Assembly (NCBI GenBank): GCA_963540965.1
Contig: CAUTSA010000007.1
Coordinates: 1-31,997 of the forward strand
Length of the DNA stretch: 31,997 nucleotides
Reading direction: 5' to 3'
Source: Nanosyncoccus sp963540965
GTDB lineage: Bacteria; Patescibacteriota; Saccharimonadia; Saccharimonadales; Saccharimonadaceae
Shown here: positions 7,733-14,631 of the stretch, one piece after another
Layout of the letters: each line of letters opens with the position of its first letter
How positions within the stretch are numbered: position 1 is the stretch's first letter
Position numbers and translations under genes: made by a program
Notes under the pieces: model-generated
The model's input: only the letters and a program-made list of their open reading frames with translations
What the model was told of the DNA's origin: nothing
Databases searched by the model: none

Positions 7733-7758
7733 ATATGGTCAGATTTCTCCGACCATAT
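7733..7758. other. Hairpin just after ftsZ
   Basis: A perfect 8-bp stem ATATGGTC/GACCATAT with a 10-nt loop starts a few bases after the ftsZ stop. No T-run follows on the minus strand, so it may stabilise or process the mRNA rather than end it. Confidence 0.6.
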
Positions 7759-7762
7759 TTCA

Positions 7763-8968
7763 CTATTTCTTACCGCGTAGTTTTGCTCTTAGAGAAGGCG
7801 GGACTTCTAAATCCTCTTCCTCGTCCTGACGGCCAATTTTATCCCAAATATTTTCTTTTGGTGTTGCCGTAAATTCCTCTGCGCTACTCTGTTCATTAGT
7901 TTCTGGTGCAAAACTTGGAGTAGGCTCAATAATCTGCTGTTGGTTTCTTAGACTCTCTACTCTATTTAAAGCCTCATCCGTACGCTTCTTTTCTTCTTCT
8001 TCTGCGCGTTTACGACGATAAACATCTGAATCAAACCCAGTTGCTACTACAGTAATCACGATCTCATCTTGTAACTCTGGACGGATAGATGCACCGAAGA
8101 TGATATTAGCATCTGGTGAAACAGCACCAGTAATTTCCTCTGCTGCTTCTTGGATTTCTGACATCGACATATCATATCCACCAGCTACTGAAAATAGTAC
8201 GCCACGAGCACCATCGATTTTTACCTCAATTAGTGGTGATTCAATTGCCTGTTGAGCAGCTAATTTTGCCCTGTTCTCACCTGAAGCACGACCGATACCC
8301 ATTAATGCAGAACCAGCGTCTTTCATAATTGCCTTTACGTCAGCAAAGTCTAAGTTAATTAACGCATGTTCTGTAATTAATTCTGAAATCCCCTGAACAC
8401 CTTGACGTAATACATCATCAGCGATCTTAAAAGTCTCGAGTAATGGTGTTCTCGGATCAATTGTTTGTAATAAGCGATCATTTGGAATTGTAATTAATGC
8501 GTCGACTGCATCAGTCATCTCATTAATTGCCTTATCTGCATTACGTTTCCTCTGAGCACCCTCAAAAGTAAATGGGCGAGTCACTACACCAACGGTTAAA
8601 ATACCCTGATCTTTTGCCTCTTTAGCTACAATTGGACCAGCACCAGAGCCAGTACCACCACCAGCACCAAGGGTGATAAAGACCATATCTGCGCCTTTCA
8701 AAGACTCCTTGATATTCTCACGGCTCTCCTCTGCAGCGGTTTGGCCTTTTTCAGGATCACCACCAGCGCCCAAGCCTTTACCAATATGCACCTTCGTATC
8801 GGCATTTGAATAATGTAGTGCCTGAGCATCAGTATTGATTGCGATAAATTCTACACCAGAAAGTCCAACTTCTTTCATTCGATTAACCGCAGAACCACCG
8901 GCACCACCAACCCCCACGACTTTAATGCTTGCTTTTGTTTCCACCTCTGTTGGTTTAATTTCAGGCAT
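7763..8968 (-). CDS. ftsZ: Cell division GTPase FtsZ
   Basis: The tubulin homologue that polymerises into the division ring. The 401 residues show VVGVGGAGGSAVNRM near residue 20, the tubulin signature TLGAGGGTGSGAGP, the NDRLLQTIDPRTPL region and NLDFADVKAIM of the T7 loop. A variable Gln/Glu-rich linker leads to a C-terminal peptide EEDLEVPPSLRAKLRGKK, matching the conserved tail that binds FtsA. GAGG 7 nt before ATG serves as ribosome site. It has its own promoter and follows ftsA, its membrane tether. Confidence 0.98.
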   Translation of the reverse strand: MPEIKPTEVETKASIKVVGVGGAGGSAVNRMKEVGLSGVEFIAINTDAQALHYSNADTKVHIGKGLGAGGDPEKGQTAAEESRENIKESLKGADMVFITLGAGGGTGSGAGPIVAKEAKDQGILTVGVVTRPFTFEGAQRKRNADKAINEMTDAVDALITIPNDRLLQTIDPRTPLLETFKIADDVLRQGVQGISELITEHALINLDFADVKAIMKDAGSALMGIGRASGENRAKLAAQQAIESPLIEVKIDGARGVLFSVAGGYDMSMSEIQEAAEEITGAVSPDANIIFGASIRPELQDEIVITVVATGFDSDVYRRKRAEEEEKKRTDEALNRVESLRNQQQIIEPTPSFAPETNEQSSAEEFTATPKENIWDKIGRQDEEEDLEVPPSLRAKLRGKK

Positions 8969-8994
8969 CTTTTTTCCTCACTATCTAACAAATA

Positions 8995-9036
8995 ACTACT
9001 TCTAGTTTATCACATTTTTCTCCCTAGTTAAGTAGT
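8995..9036. promoter_or_regulatory. ftsZ promoter embedded in an inverted repeat
   Basis: On the minus strand TTAACT (9026-9031), a 16-nt spacer and TGA-TAAACT (-10 at 9004-9009). The promoter is framed by arms ACTACTT..CTAG (8995-9005) and CTAG..AAGTAGT (9024-9036), which match except for a 2-nt bulge. One arm covers the -35, the other overlaps the -10. This could be an operator or an RNA hairpin at the end of ftsA. Confidence 0.6.
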
Positions 9037-9051
9037 AATTTCTTAAATAAT

Positions 9052-10269
9052 TTACTTTTTCTTGAAAATATTTAAAAACGAGAATAAACCACCCTCTTGA
9101 GTTTCATTACTCACCTCACCAACCGTCAATTCATCGTCATACATCATCAGAGCTAATCCTAAAGCCGTCGTATATTTTGGATTCTCAACAAGATCAAATA
9201 CCCCACCAAGCTTTTCCGTTGGCCTTCCTATCCTCACGGCCATACCAAGTAAATCTTTTACAAACTTATCTAAGTTTCGCATCATTGCACCACCACCAAC
9301 GATCACCAACCCCTCTGGCAATTTCTGCGCATAACCTGCCTGTTTCAAAATTTTTTCTACATGCTCAAAGATATCAATCAAACGTTCTCTCACAATCTGA
9401 TTCACCTCATCTTTTGTGAAGCTCACTGTTTCGTCACCCACCTTTGTTACGATTGTTTTATCACTCTCTGGAAAATCAGCCGAAACATAACGCAATTTAA
9501 TTTCTTCCGCTACACTTGGATTAATCGCAAGCCCAATAGCAAGATCATTCGTAATATTATTTGCACCTGCATTCAGAACTGCATAATGCTGCAAGAAACC
9601 ATCCATAAAAACTGCTACACTTGTCGTAGAAGCACCAAGATCCACTACCGCAACACCATTATCTTTTTGCTGTTCAGTTAGAACAACTCTTGCCGAAGCA
9701 ACGGCCGTTGGCACAAGCTCCAGCGACTCAATCGAAACGTTCTCGGTCAATTTTCGTAGATTTAAACAAGACGGCACTAGCGCTGAAACGACACTCGCCT
9801 GCATTTCTAACTTCATTGCACTCATCCCCAAAGGATCTCGAATACCAGACTGACCATCCACAATATAATTCGTAGGAATCACTTTTAAGACTTCTCGATT
9901 ATTTGGGATAACTCCCGCAAGTGACATCTCTTGGATTCGCTTCAAATCATTCGGCGAAATGGCCTCCCCACCCATAATCGAAATCATACCTTGAGTTTGC
10001 ACTGCGCCAACCTGTGAACCATTAATTGAGGTATAGGCAGACTTTAAAGATTTTCCGCTCGTCTGATCAATCATTACAATTGCTCTATTTAAAGACTCGA
10101 CCGGGCCAGCCAAATTTGTAATCACCCCCTTACTCATTCCACCATTATTTTTTACCTCAGAGTTAGCTATCACGGATATTTCACCTTGGTACTCAGAAAG
10201 CGCCACCGCACGAATGTACTGTGTTCCAACATCGATTCCTAACATAAAACGAGGTAACTGGTCATTCAT
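9052..10269 (-). CDS. ftsA: Cell division actin-like protein FtsA
   Basis: Anchors FtsZ to the membrane and recruits later division proteins. The 405 residues have the actin/Hsp70 ATPase motifs: phosphate 1 LGIDVGTQYIRAVAL near the start, phosphate 2 VAVVDLGASTTSVAVF, and adenosine LVIVGGGAMM; SMKLEM-type elements of the 1C subdomain lie between (here SAMKLEM). The C-terminus FSFLNIFKKK is the short amphipathic membrane-targeting helix. The ATG lies 9 nt from a TATAAT, so the mRNA leader is only a few bases. It is divergent from map and first in the ftsA-ftsZ cluster. Confidence 0.97.
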   Translation of the reverse strand: MNDQLPRFMLGIDVGTQYIRAVALSEYQGEISVIANSEVKNNGGMSKGVITNLAGPVESLNRAIVMIDQTSGKSLKSAYTSINGSQVGAVQTQGMISIMGGEAISPNDLKRIQEMSLAGVIPNNREVLKVIPTNYIVDGQSGIRDPLGMSAMKLEMQASVVSALVPSCLNLRKLTENVSIESLELVPTAVASARVVLTEQQKDNGVAVVDLGASTTSVAVFMDGFLQHYAVLNAGANNITNDLAIGLAINPSVAEEIKLRYVSADFPESDKTIVTKVGDETVSFTKDEVNQIVRERLIDIFEHVEKILKQAGYAQKLPEGLVIVGGGAMMRNLDKFVKDLLGMAVRIGRPTEKLGGVFDLVENPKYTTALGLALMMYDDELTVGEVSNETQEGGLFSFLNIFKKK

Positions 10270-10278
10270 ATCCTTGGT

Positions 10279-10287
10279 ATTATACCA
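10279..10287 (-). promoter_or_regulatory. Extended -10 of ftsA
   Basis: Minus strand TGG-TATAAT with the hexamer at 10279-10284, 9 nt from the ftsA ATG. It lies back to back with the map promoter in a 57-nt gap. Confidence 0.65.
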
Positions 10288-10311
10288 TAAACATTTTAAA
10301 AAATATATCGG

Positions 10312-10320
10312 TGTTATAAT
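10312..10320 (+). promoter_or_regulatory. Extended -10 of map, leaderless geometry
   Basis: TGT-TATAAT with the hexamer at 10315-10320, exactly 6 nt before the map ATG, so the A of ATG is the expected +1. Confidence 0.7.
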
Positions 10321-10326
10321 TTATGC

Positions 10327-11085
10327 ATGGATATTCAAAAAATTACCGCCATGCGCGAGGGTGGCAAAATTTTAGGTACAATTCTCGCCGAGCTCCGAGA
10401 TTATGTCGACGTTGGTATGACTAAACGTCAACTTGATGCTTGGGTTCGTAAAAAAATCACAGACGCCGGAGCCATAGTTTCCTATGATCAACTTCCCCAA
10501 AAATTCCCTGGCGCCATCTGTATCTCTGTTAACGATGAACTAGTTCATGGCGCTCCCAACAGCGATTACGCTCTCCAAGATGGTGACAAAGTTTCTTTTG
10601 ACCTTGTAATTGGTTATAAAGGCTATCATACTGATGCAGCTTTTACTACCACAGTTGGCAAAGCCAGTCCTGCTGTCAAGCAAATGATTAAAACTACCGA
10701 AAAAAGCCTCTGGGCTGGCATTGCTACAGTTGCTCCAGGTACACATCTTGGCGATATCGGCTATGCCGTAGAAACCGTCTTACGTCGCGGGCATCTAGGC
10801 GTTATCGAAAACTATGTTGGCCACTTTATTGGTAAATCCATGCATATGGAACCAGAAGTTCCAAACTTTGGTAAACGTGGTCGCGGCTATATACTCCGCC
10901 CAGGAGATACTCTATGTATTGAACCAATGTCGTCTCTTGGTAAACCATACAATCACGTTAGTCCAGAAAACGGCTGGGATGTCATCCTTTCTGATGGCTC
11001 TATTGGCTGTCACTGTGAACATACTATTCTTGTTACTGAGACTGGCTTCGAGGTACTAACTTTACCAAACTGCCCCAAAGAATAG
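10327..11085 (+). CDS. map: Methionine aminopeptidase type I
   Basis: Removes the initiator Met from new proteins. The 252 residues carry the pita-bread fold and all five metal ligands: D92 and D103 (FDLVIGYKGYHTDAAF), H166 (GHFIG), E199 (CIEPM) and E231 (CEHTILV), plus catalytic H74 (LVHGAP) and H173. No insert or N-terminal zinc domain is present, so it is the short bacterial form. There is no Shine-Dalgarno; the promoter sits directly in front. It stands alone between a divergent promoter and a terminator and works in the same pathway as def and fmt further on. Confidence 0.97.
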   Translation: MDIQKITAMREGGKILGTILAELRDYVDVGMTKRQLDAWVRKKITDAGAIVSYDQLPQKFPGAICISVNDELVHGAPNSDYALQDGDKVSFDLVIGYKGYHTDAAFTTTVGKASPAVKQMIKTTEKSLWAGIATVAPGTHLGDIGYAVETVLRRGHLGVIENYVGHFIGKSMHMEPEVPNFGKRGRGYILRPGDTLCIEPMSSLGKPYNHVSPENGWDVILSDGSIGCHCEHTILVTETGFEVLTLPNCPKE

Positions 11086-11103
11086 AAAAATTATCTAACT
11101 AAC

Positions 11104-11135
11104 AAAAAATCGGAAGTACCTTCTTCCGATTTTTT
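11104..11135. terminator. Bidirectional terminator between map and the adk-like gene
   Basis: A 13-bp stem (AAAAAATCGGAAG/CTTCCGATTTTTT) with a 6-nt loop; T-runs in both directions serve the two converging genes. Confidence 0.9.
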
Positions 11136-11142
11136 AAATAAA

Positions 11143-11670
11143 TTAATTTTTCTGAACTAATTTCATAATACGTTGATTTACTTCTTCAATTGACCCCACG
11201 CCATCTACTTCATAAATCTGCACTCCCCGTGACTTCATCTCTGTTAAAAATGAATAACTTTTTTGTTCAAAGTAGGATATTTTCTGCTTCCAGACTTCCA
11301 CATTATCATCCTCTCTTCCTCGCTCAGCCAACCTTATTAAGAGTTCTTCTTCTGGCACCTTTAGTAGCACCACGAATTCTGTATGCGCAAAAACTCCTTT
11401 TTCCTCCAACATACCCACTTGTTCAACCGAACCTGGCTGACCATCAAAAATTACGTCACCCCCTTCTTTAAATACAGCATTCATATTTTCCCATAGAAGA
11501 TCCACTAAGATATTTTCTGGGATCATCGCCCCCTTACTCGTATATTCGTCAAATCGATGCGAATCACGAATCAATTGCCCCGCTGAAAGCCAGGTGCGGC
11601 CCATCTTTTCCGCCAACATCCTCCCCTGTGTCGATTTCCCCGATCCGGCTGGTCCATAAATTAAAATCAT
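11143..11670 (-). CDS. Adenylate kinase-like nucleoside monophosphate kinase (second copy)
   Basis: 175 residues with P-loop GPAGSGKST at 6-14, LSAGQLIRD (NMP-binding region), VIFDGQPGSVEQ replacing the family's DGFPR signature, and LIRLAERGREDDN as the short lid. Adk-family enzymes move phosphate between NTP and NMP; the departure from DGFPR/DGYPR (no Arg here) makes the substrate uncertain. It follows another adk-like gene after a terminator-like hairpin and has its own ribosome site AAGGAG 5 nt before ATG, so it is read by readthrough or at a lower level. Confidence 0.8.
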   Translation of the reverse strand: MILIYGPAGSGKSTQGRMLAEKMGRTWLSAGQLIRDSHRFDEYTSKGAMIPENILVDLLWENMNAVFKEGGDVIFDGQPGSVEQVGMLEEKGVFAHTEFVVLLKVPEEELLIRLAERGREDDNVEVWKQKISYFEQKSYSFLTEMKSRGVQIYEVDGVGSIEEVNQRIMKLVQKN

Positions 11671-11683
11671 AGTTCTCCTTTCT

Positions 11684-11708
11684 GAAAAAACGCCCCCTTA
11701 GGCGTTTT
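11684..11708 (-). terminator. Terminator/attenuator between the two adk-like genes
   Basis: Stem AAAACGCC/GGCGTTTT with a 6-nt loop and six T on the minus strand. Its first arm contains the last codons of the upstream gene. The downstream ATG is only 14 nt away, which suggests partial termination. Confidence 0.8.
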
Positions 11709-12246
11709 CCTTATTATTTAATTCACTAATTTCATTTCGTATCAAAGTAACGGTACGCTTATAGACTTCATCAACTTCACCTAGCCCATCAACAGTTAAC
11801 AACTTTACTCCATTACCCAACAAATACGCTACGATTTCATTGCGACTACGCTCATAGTCAGCCTGTCTTTCCTCAATAATCTCTGGTACATCCTGGCTGC
11901 GTCCCCGCATTGATAACCTACGCATCACCTCATCAAACGGCACTGTCAGCTCGACTATATAGTCAATATGTAGGCCTCGTTCAACTATAATTTCTGCCTG
12001 ACGCAATGTCCTTGGATATCCATCAATAATCGCATTCTCCGTCTCAGCCAACCTAGAGAATACTAATTCCGACACCATCTCATCATCGAATAATTGCGCA
12101 GTTTTTAGCCGGTCAATCACCCACTGCTCCTTACTCTCTCGAAGAATTGCCCCGGACGAAATCCAAGGCCAGTTTAAATCATTTGCTAATCTATTCCCAA
12201 CTGTACTTTTACCAGTCCCAGGACCCCCTAAAAATAATAGTTTCAT
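11698..12246 (-). CDS. adk: Adenylate kinase family protein
   Basis: Likely interconverts ATP, AMP and ADP. 182 residues with P-loop GGPGTGKST at 7-15, ISSGAILRE, the signature IIDGYPRTLRQAE, and MRRLSMRGRSQD with a short lid lacking a zinc site. Start taken at MKLLFLG (12246) rather than the longer frame to 12264, since TGC-TATACT lies 8 nt upstream and there is no ribosome site for the longer form. DGYPR is kept here and lost in the copy downstream, so this one is the better candidate for the housekeeping enzyme. Confidence 0.85.
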   Translation of the reverse strand: MKLLFLGGPGTGKSTVGNRLANDLNWPWISSGAILRESKEQWVIDRLKTAQLFDDEMVSELVFSRLAETENAIIDGYPRTLRQAEIIVERGLHIDYIVELTVPFDEVMRRLSMRGRSQDVPEIIEERQADYERSRNEIVAYLLGNGVKLLTVDGLGEVDEVYKRTVTLIRNEISELNNKENA

Positions 12247-12254
12247 ACAAAAAT

Positions 12255-12263
12255 AGTATAGCA
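12255..12263 (-). promoter_or_regulatory. Extended -10 of adk
   Basis: Minus strand TGC-TATACT (hexamer 12255-12260), 8 nt from the ATG. It overlaps the start of the rpsU terminator. Confidence 0.6.
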
Positions 12264-12290
12264 CAAAAAAGACCCCATTAAAGGGGTCTT
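12264..12290 (-). terminator. Terminator of rpsU
   Basis: Stem AAGACCCC/GGGGTCTT, 6-nt loop, then T-run on the minus strand, a few bases past the rpsU stop. Confidence 0.9.
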
Positions 12291-12294
12291 CTCA

Positions 12295-12513
12295 TTACTT
12301 TAAACCAAGTTTAATTCGTTCTGTTTTCTCAGCTTTACGAATCTCGCGTAGAATTGCTTTACGGCGACGTTCGCGTTTGGAAATTGGCTTTGAAAAACGA
12401 AGCTGTGATTTCGCAAGTGGCATAATTCCACTCTGTAACACCTTACGATTAAAGCGACGAATGATGTTTTCGTTTGCCTCTCCCTGGTCTTTTCTAGTTA
12501 CTTTGATTGCCAT
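12295..12513 (-). CDS. rpsU: Ribosomal protein bS21
   Basis: Small-subunit protein near the anti-Shine-Dalgarno region of 16S rRNA. 72 residues: MAIKVTRKDQGEANENIIRR gives the usual VxVxxxE..E.AlRRFkR start, and FSKPISKRERRRKAILREIR is the basic second half. It is slightly longer than the usual 60-70 residues, with a basic C-terminal tail. The ATG lies 8 nt from TGA-TATAAT, so the protein that assists Shine-Dalgarno initiation seems itself to be made from a nearly leaderless mRNA. A terminator follows at once, so it is a single-gene unit. Confidence 0.88.
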   Translation of the reverse strand: MAIKVTRKDQGEANENIIRRFNRKVLQSGIMPLAKSQLRFSKPISKRERRRKAILREIRKAEKTERIKLGLK

Positions 12514-12521
12514 ATATCGGC

Positions 12522-12530
12522 ATTATATCA
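12522..12530 (-). promoter_or_regulatory. Extended -10 of rpsU
   Basis: Minus strand TGA-TATAAT (hexamer 12522-12527), 8 nt from ATG, placed in the intergenic gap just before the recJ stop at 12537. Confidence 0.65.
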
Positions 12531-12536
12531 GATACG

Positions 12537-14147
12537 CTACATTTTTTCAACAGAGCTTTCTTTAATCTGCAAAATTCTTCCTTCCACACTTCTATAATTC
12601 TGCCATTCATTCTCCACCAGATTGATCCACACGTTTCGAACTTCTCCTTCTGCAATCTCCATCCATTCCTCCGGGGCATTAAAAGCCACCAACTTTATTT
12701 CCTTCCCTAGATTGTCCTTTAATGTCATTCTCATATGTTGCCCCTCAGTTCCCATTTTATTAATCCTCTCTACCTTCATATTTTTTAACAAAAATATCGG
12801 CTCCGGATTTCCTATCCCAAATGGCTCCAAAGCTCTAAGTTTTTCCATTAACGACAAATTTAATCCCTCCAACTCCTCAATTTCCAAGTCCTCCTTCGCC
12901 TCTAGATATTTTTCCTGTTTCTTTAAGTGTAGCCCCAAGTAATACTCGTTAACGGCTTTAATAAGCTCATTCAATCTATCTTTCGAAACTTTTAATCCAC
13001 AAGCCGCCGCATGACCGCCACCACTAATAATCTGTTCCTTGCAGGCTTTTAGCGCCTCTGCTAGATTAAAATCACCAAACGAACGCCCTGACCCCTTCAA
13101 TACCCCTTCTTCCGTTTCAGCTAATACAAACGCCGGTTTGTGATATTTTTCCACCAATCTACCTGCAATAATCCCTAGCACTCCCTCATGCCATTTGCCA
13201 GTTACTACGATCACCGGATCCTTCACCTCTGGAATCTCCTCCATTGCCTGCCTTTGACTATTCCTACGATCCTGGTTTAGTTGATTTAGCTTCATTGCGA
13301 GTTCAAAGGCCTCTCGGTGGTTTTTAGACATTAAAAGTCTCAACGAAGTCTCTGCCGATTCCATTCGACCCCCCGCATTTAACCTTGGACCAATCTGAAA
13401 CCCTATCGTTTCAGAACTAATTCTTTCCGCTCTCGCCACCTTTAAAAGCTCAATTAATCCTGGTCGTTTCGTCTTTTTTAGCACTTTCATGCCAAAATAA
13501 CTTAACATCCGGTTTATCGGGTTAAGCGTCATTGAATCACAAAGTGTTCCCACTAACACTAAATCCAAAAACCATTTCTCTCTTCCTGCCTCAATATATC
13601 CAAGAGAAACCATTTTCTGCATCACTAAAAAAGCCACCCCACAACCACAGAGCTCTCTTAATTCCGATTTCTTATCCCTCTTAGGATTAACCACCGCCAC
13701 CGCCGACTTAGGTACCTCCTTCATAATTTCATGATGGTCCGTCACAATCACGTCCACCCCCATCGCAGACAGTTCTTCTATTACCTCCGAATTATTACTT
13801 CCACAATCCACCGTCACGATAAGACTCACCCCAAGTTCTTTAGCCTTTTCCTTCACTCTTCCACCCATACCATAACCATCAATAAAACGATCCGGTAGCA
13901 TCACCTCCACCTTCTCGACACCACTCATTTTAAGACAGTCAAACATTAAAGCACTTGCCGTCACTCCATCCACATCATAGTCACCGTAGATTAATACTGT
14001 TTCTTTATTATCCACCGCTTGAATAATTCGCTCACTCGCCTTTTTGATATCTGGCAACTCATCCGCAAGTCCCAGCAAATATTTTGGGTACAAAAAGTCT
14101 TCTGTAATACCCCGCTTTTTTATTAGCTGATCAAAAATATCATCCAT
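12537..14147 (-). CDS. recJ: Single-stranded-DNA exonuclease RecJ
   Basis: 5'-3' exonuclease for recombination and repair. 536 residues with DHH-family motifs: GDYDVDG (55-61), VTVDCGSNN (D114), VTDHHE (DHH at 137-139), VVNPKR, then the DHHA1 domain with GGGHAAACG near 375 and a C-terminal OB-like domain containing LEPFGIGNPEP. Length fits bacterial RecJ (about 550-580). AGGGAAG about 7 nt before the ATG may be the ribosome site. It follows the winged-helix gene by 56 nt without a clear terminator, so the two could share a transcript. Confidence 0.95.
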   Translation of the reverse strand: MDDIFDQLIKKRGITEDFLYPKYLLGLADELPDIKKASERIIQAVDNKETVLIYGDYDVDGVTASALMFDCLKMSGVEKVEVMLPDRFIDGYGMGGRVKEKAKELGVSLIVTVDCGSNNSEVIEELSAMGVDVIVTDHHEIMKEVPKSAVAVVNPKRDKKSELRELCGCGVAFLVMQKMVSLGYIEAGREKWFLDLVLVGTLCDSMTLNPINRMLSYFGMKVLKKTKRPGLIELLKVARAERISSETIGFQIGPRLNAGGRMESAETSLRLLMSKNHREAFELAMKLNQLNQDRRNSQRQAMEEIPEVKDPVIVVTGKWHEGVLGIIAGRLVEKYHKPAFVLAETEEGVLKGSGRSFGDFNLAEALKACKEQIISGGGHAAACGLKVSKDRLNELIKAVNEYYLGLHLKKQEKYLEAKEDLEIEELEGLNLSLMEKLRALEPFGIGNPEPIFLLKNMKVERINKMGTEGQHMRMTLKDNLGKEIKLVAFNAPEEWMEIAEGEVRNVWINLVENEWQNYRSVEGRILQIKESSVEKM

Positions 14148-14203
14148 GATATATCTTCCCTGTTCTTTTTTACACCCAAAATTAAATCTTTATTAAAATT
14201 ATT

Positions 14204-14503
14204 CTACTGAATAGTTTTACTCTGCTTTGAGCTAGGAGCCATTTGTTTACTTTTTATCACGATTCCTTGTAATTCTTTTAAAATTGGAAATTGTTTATTT
14301 GTTTGGTAAATTGTTGTATTCCCCTTTTTTGTCACAATCAAGAAATTCCCTTTCTCAAGCCTTTTCAACTCTCTCTGAATATTTCCCGGATCTTCATGTA
14401 TTAACTTAGACAACGCGCGCACATGCGTCTTAAAGTCTGGATACTTCGCAAAAACCACCAATATCTTTCGTCGGACCCGAGATGTAATGAATATATCCAA
14501 CAT
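14204..14503 (-). CDS. Winged-helix DNA-binding protein
   Basis: 99 residues; the first ~80 form a winged helix: FITSRVRRKILVVFAKYPD (helix 1), VRALSKLIHEDPGNIQRELKRLEKGNF (turn and recognition helix) and LIVTKKGNTTIYQTN (wing). The Ser/Lys/Gln-rich tail is probably disordered. It resembles the HTH found with MarR/ArsR-type regulators and nucleotidyltransferase-linked regulators; no sensor domain or metal-site cysteine is present. GAGGT 5 nt before ATG is the ribosome site. It is divergent from priA. The target is unknown. Confidence 0.8.
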   Translation of the reverse strand: MLDIFITSRVRRKILVVFAKYPDFKTHVRALSKLIHEDPGNIQRELKRLEKGNFLIVTKKGNTTIYQTNKQFPILKELQGIVIKSKQMAPSSKQSKTIQ

Positions 14504-14532
14504 ATTTACCTCACTTTTTGCTTCTTCTCTTT

Positions 14533-14561
14533 AGTATACCAAACAACAGTATTTCTCACAA
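14533..14561 (-). promoter_or_regulatory. Promoter of the winged-helix gene
   Basis: Minus strand TTGTGA (14556-14561), 17-nt spacer, TATACT (14533-14538). Start near 14526, leader about 23 nt with a Shine-Dalgarno. Confidence 0.75.
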
Positions 14562-14615
14562 CGGCTGAAATTCTTACATTCTCCCCTATCTCCCCACTCC
14601 GCATACACTCCACTA

Positions 14616-14624
14616 TGCTAAAAT
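14616..14624 (+). promoter_or_regulatory. Extended -10 of priA
   Basis: TGC-TAAAAT (hexamer 14619-14624) lies 7 nt before the priA ATG. Confidence 0.6.
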
Positions 14625-14631
14625 AACATCA

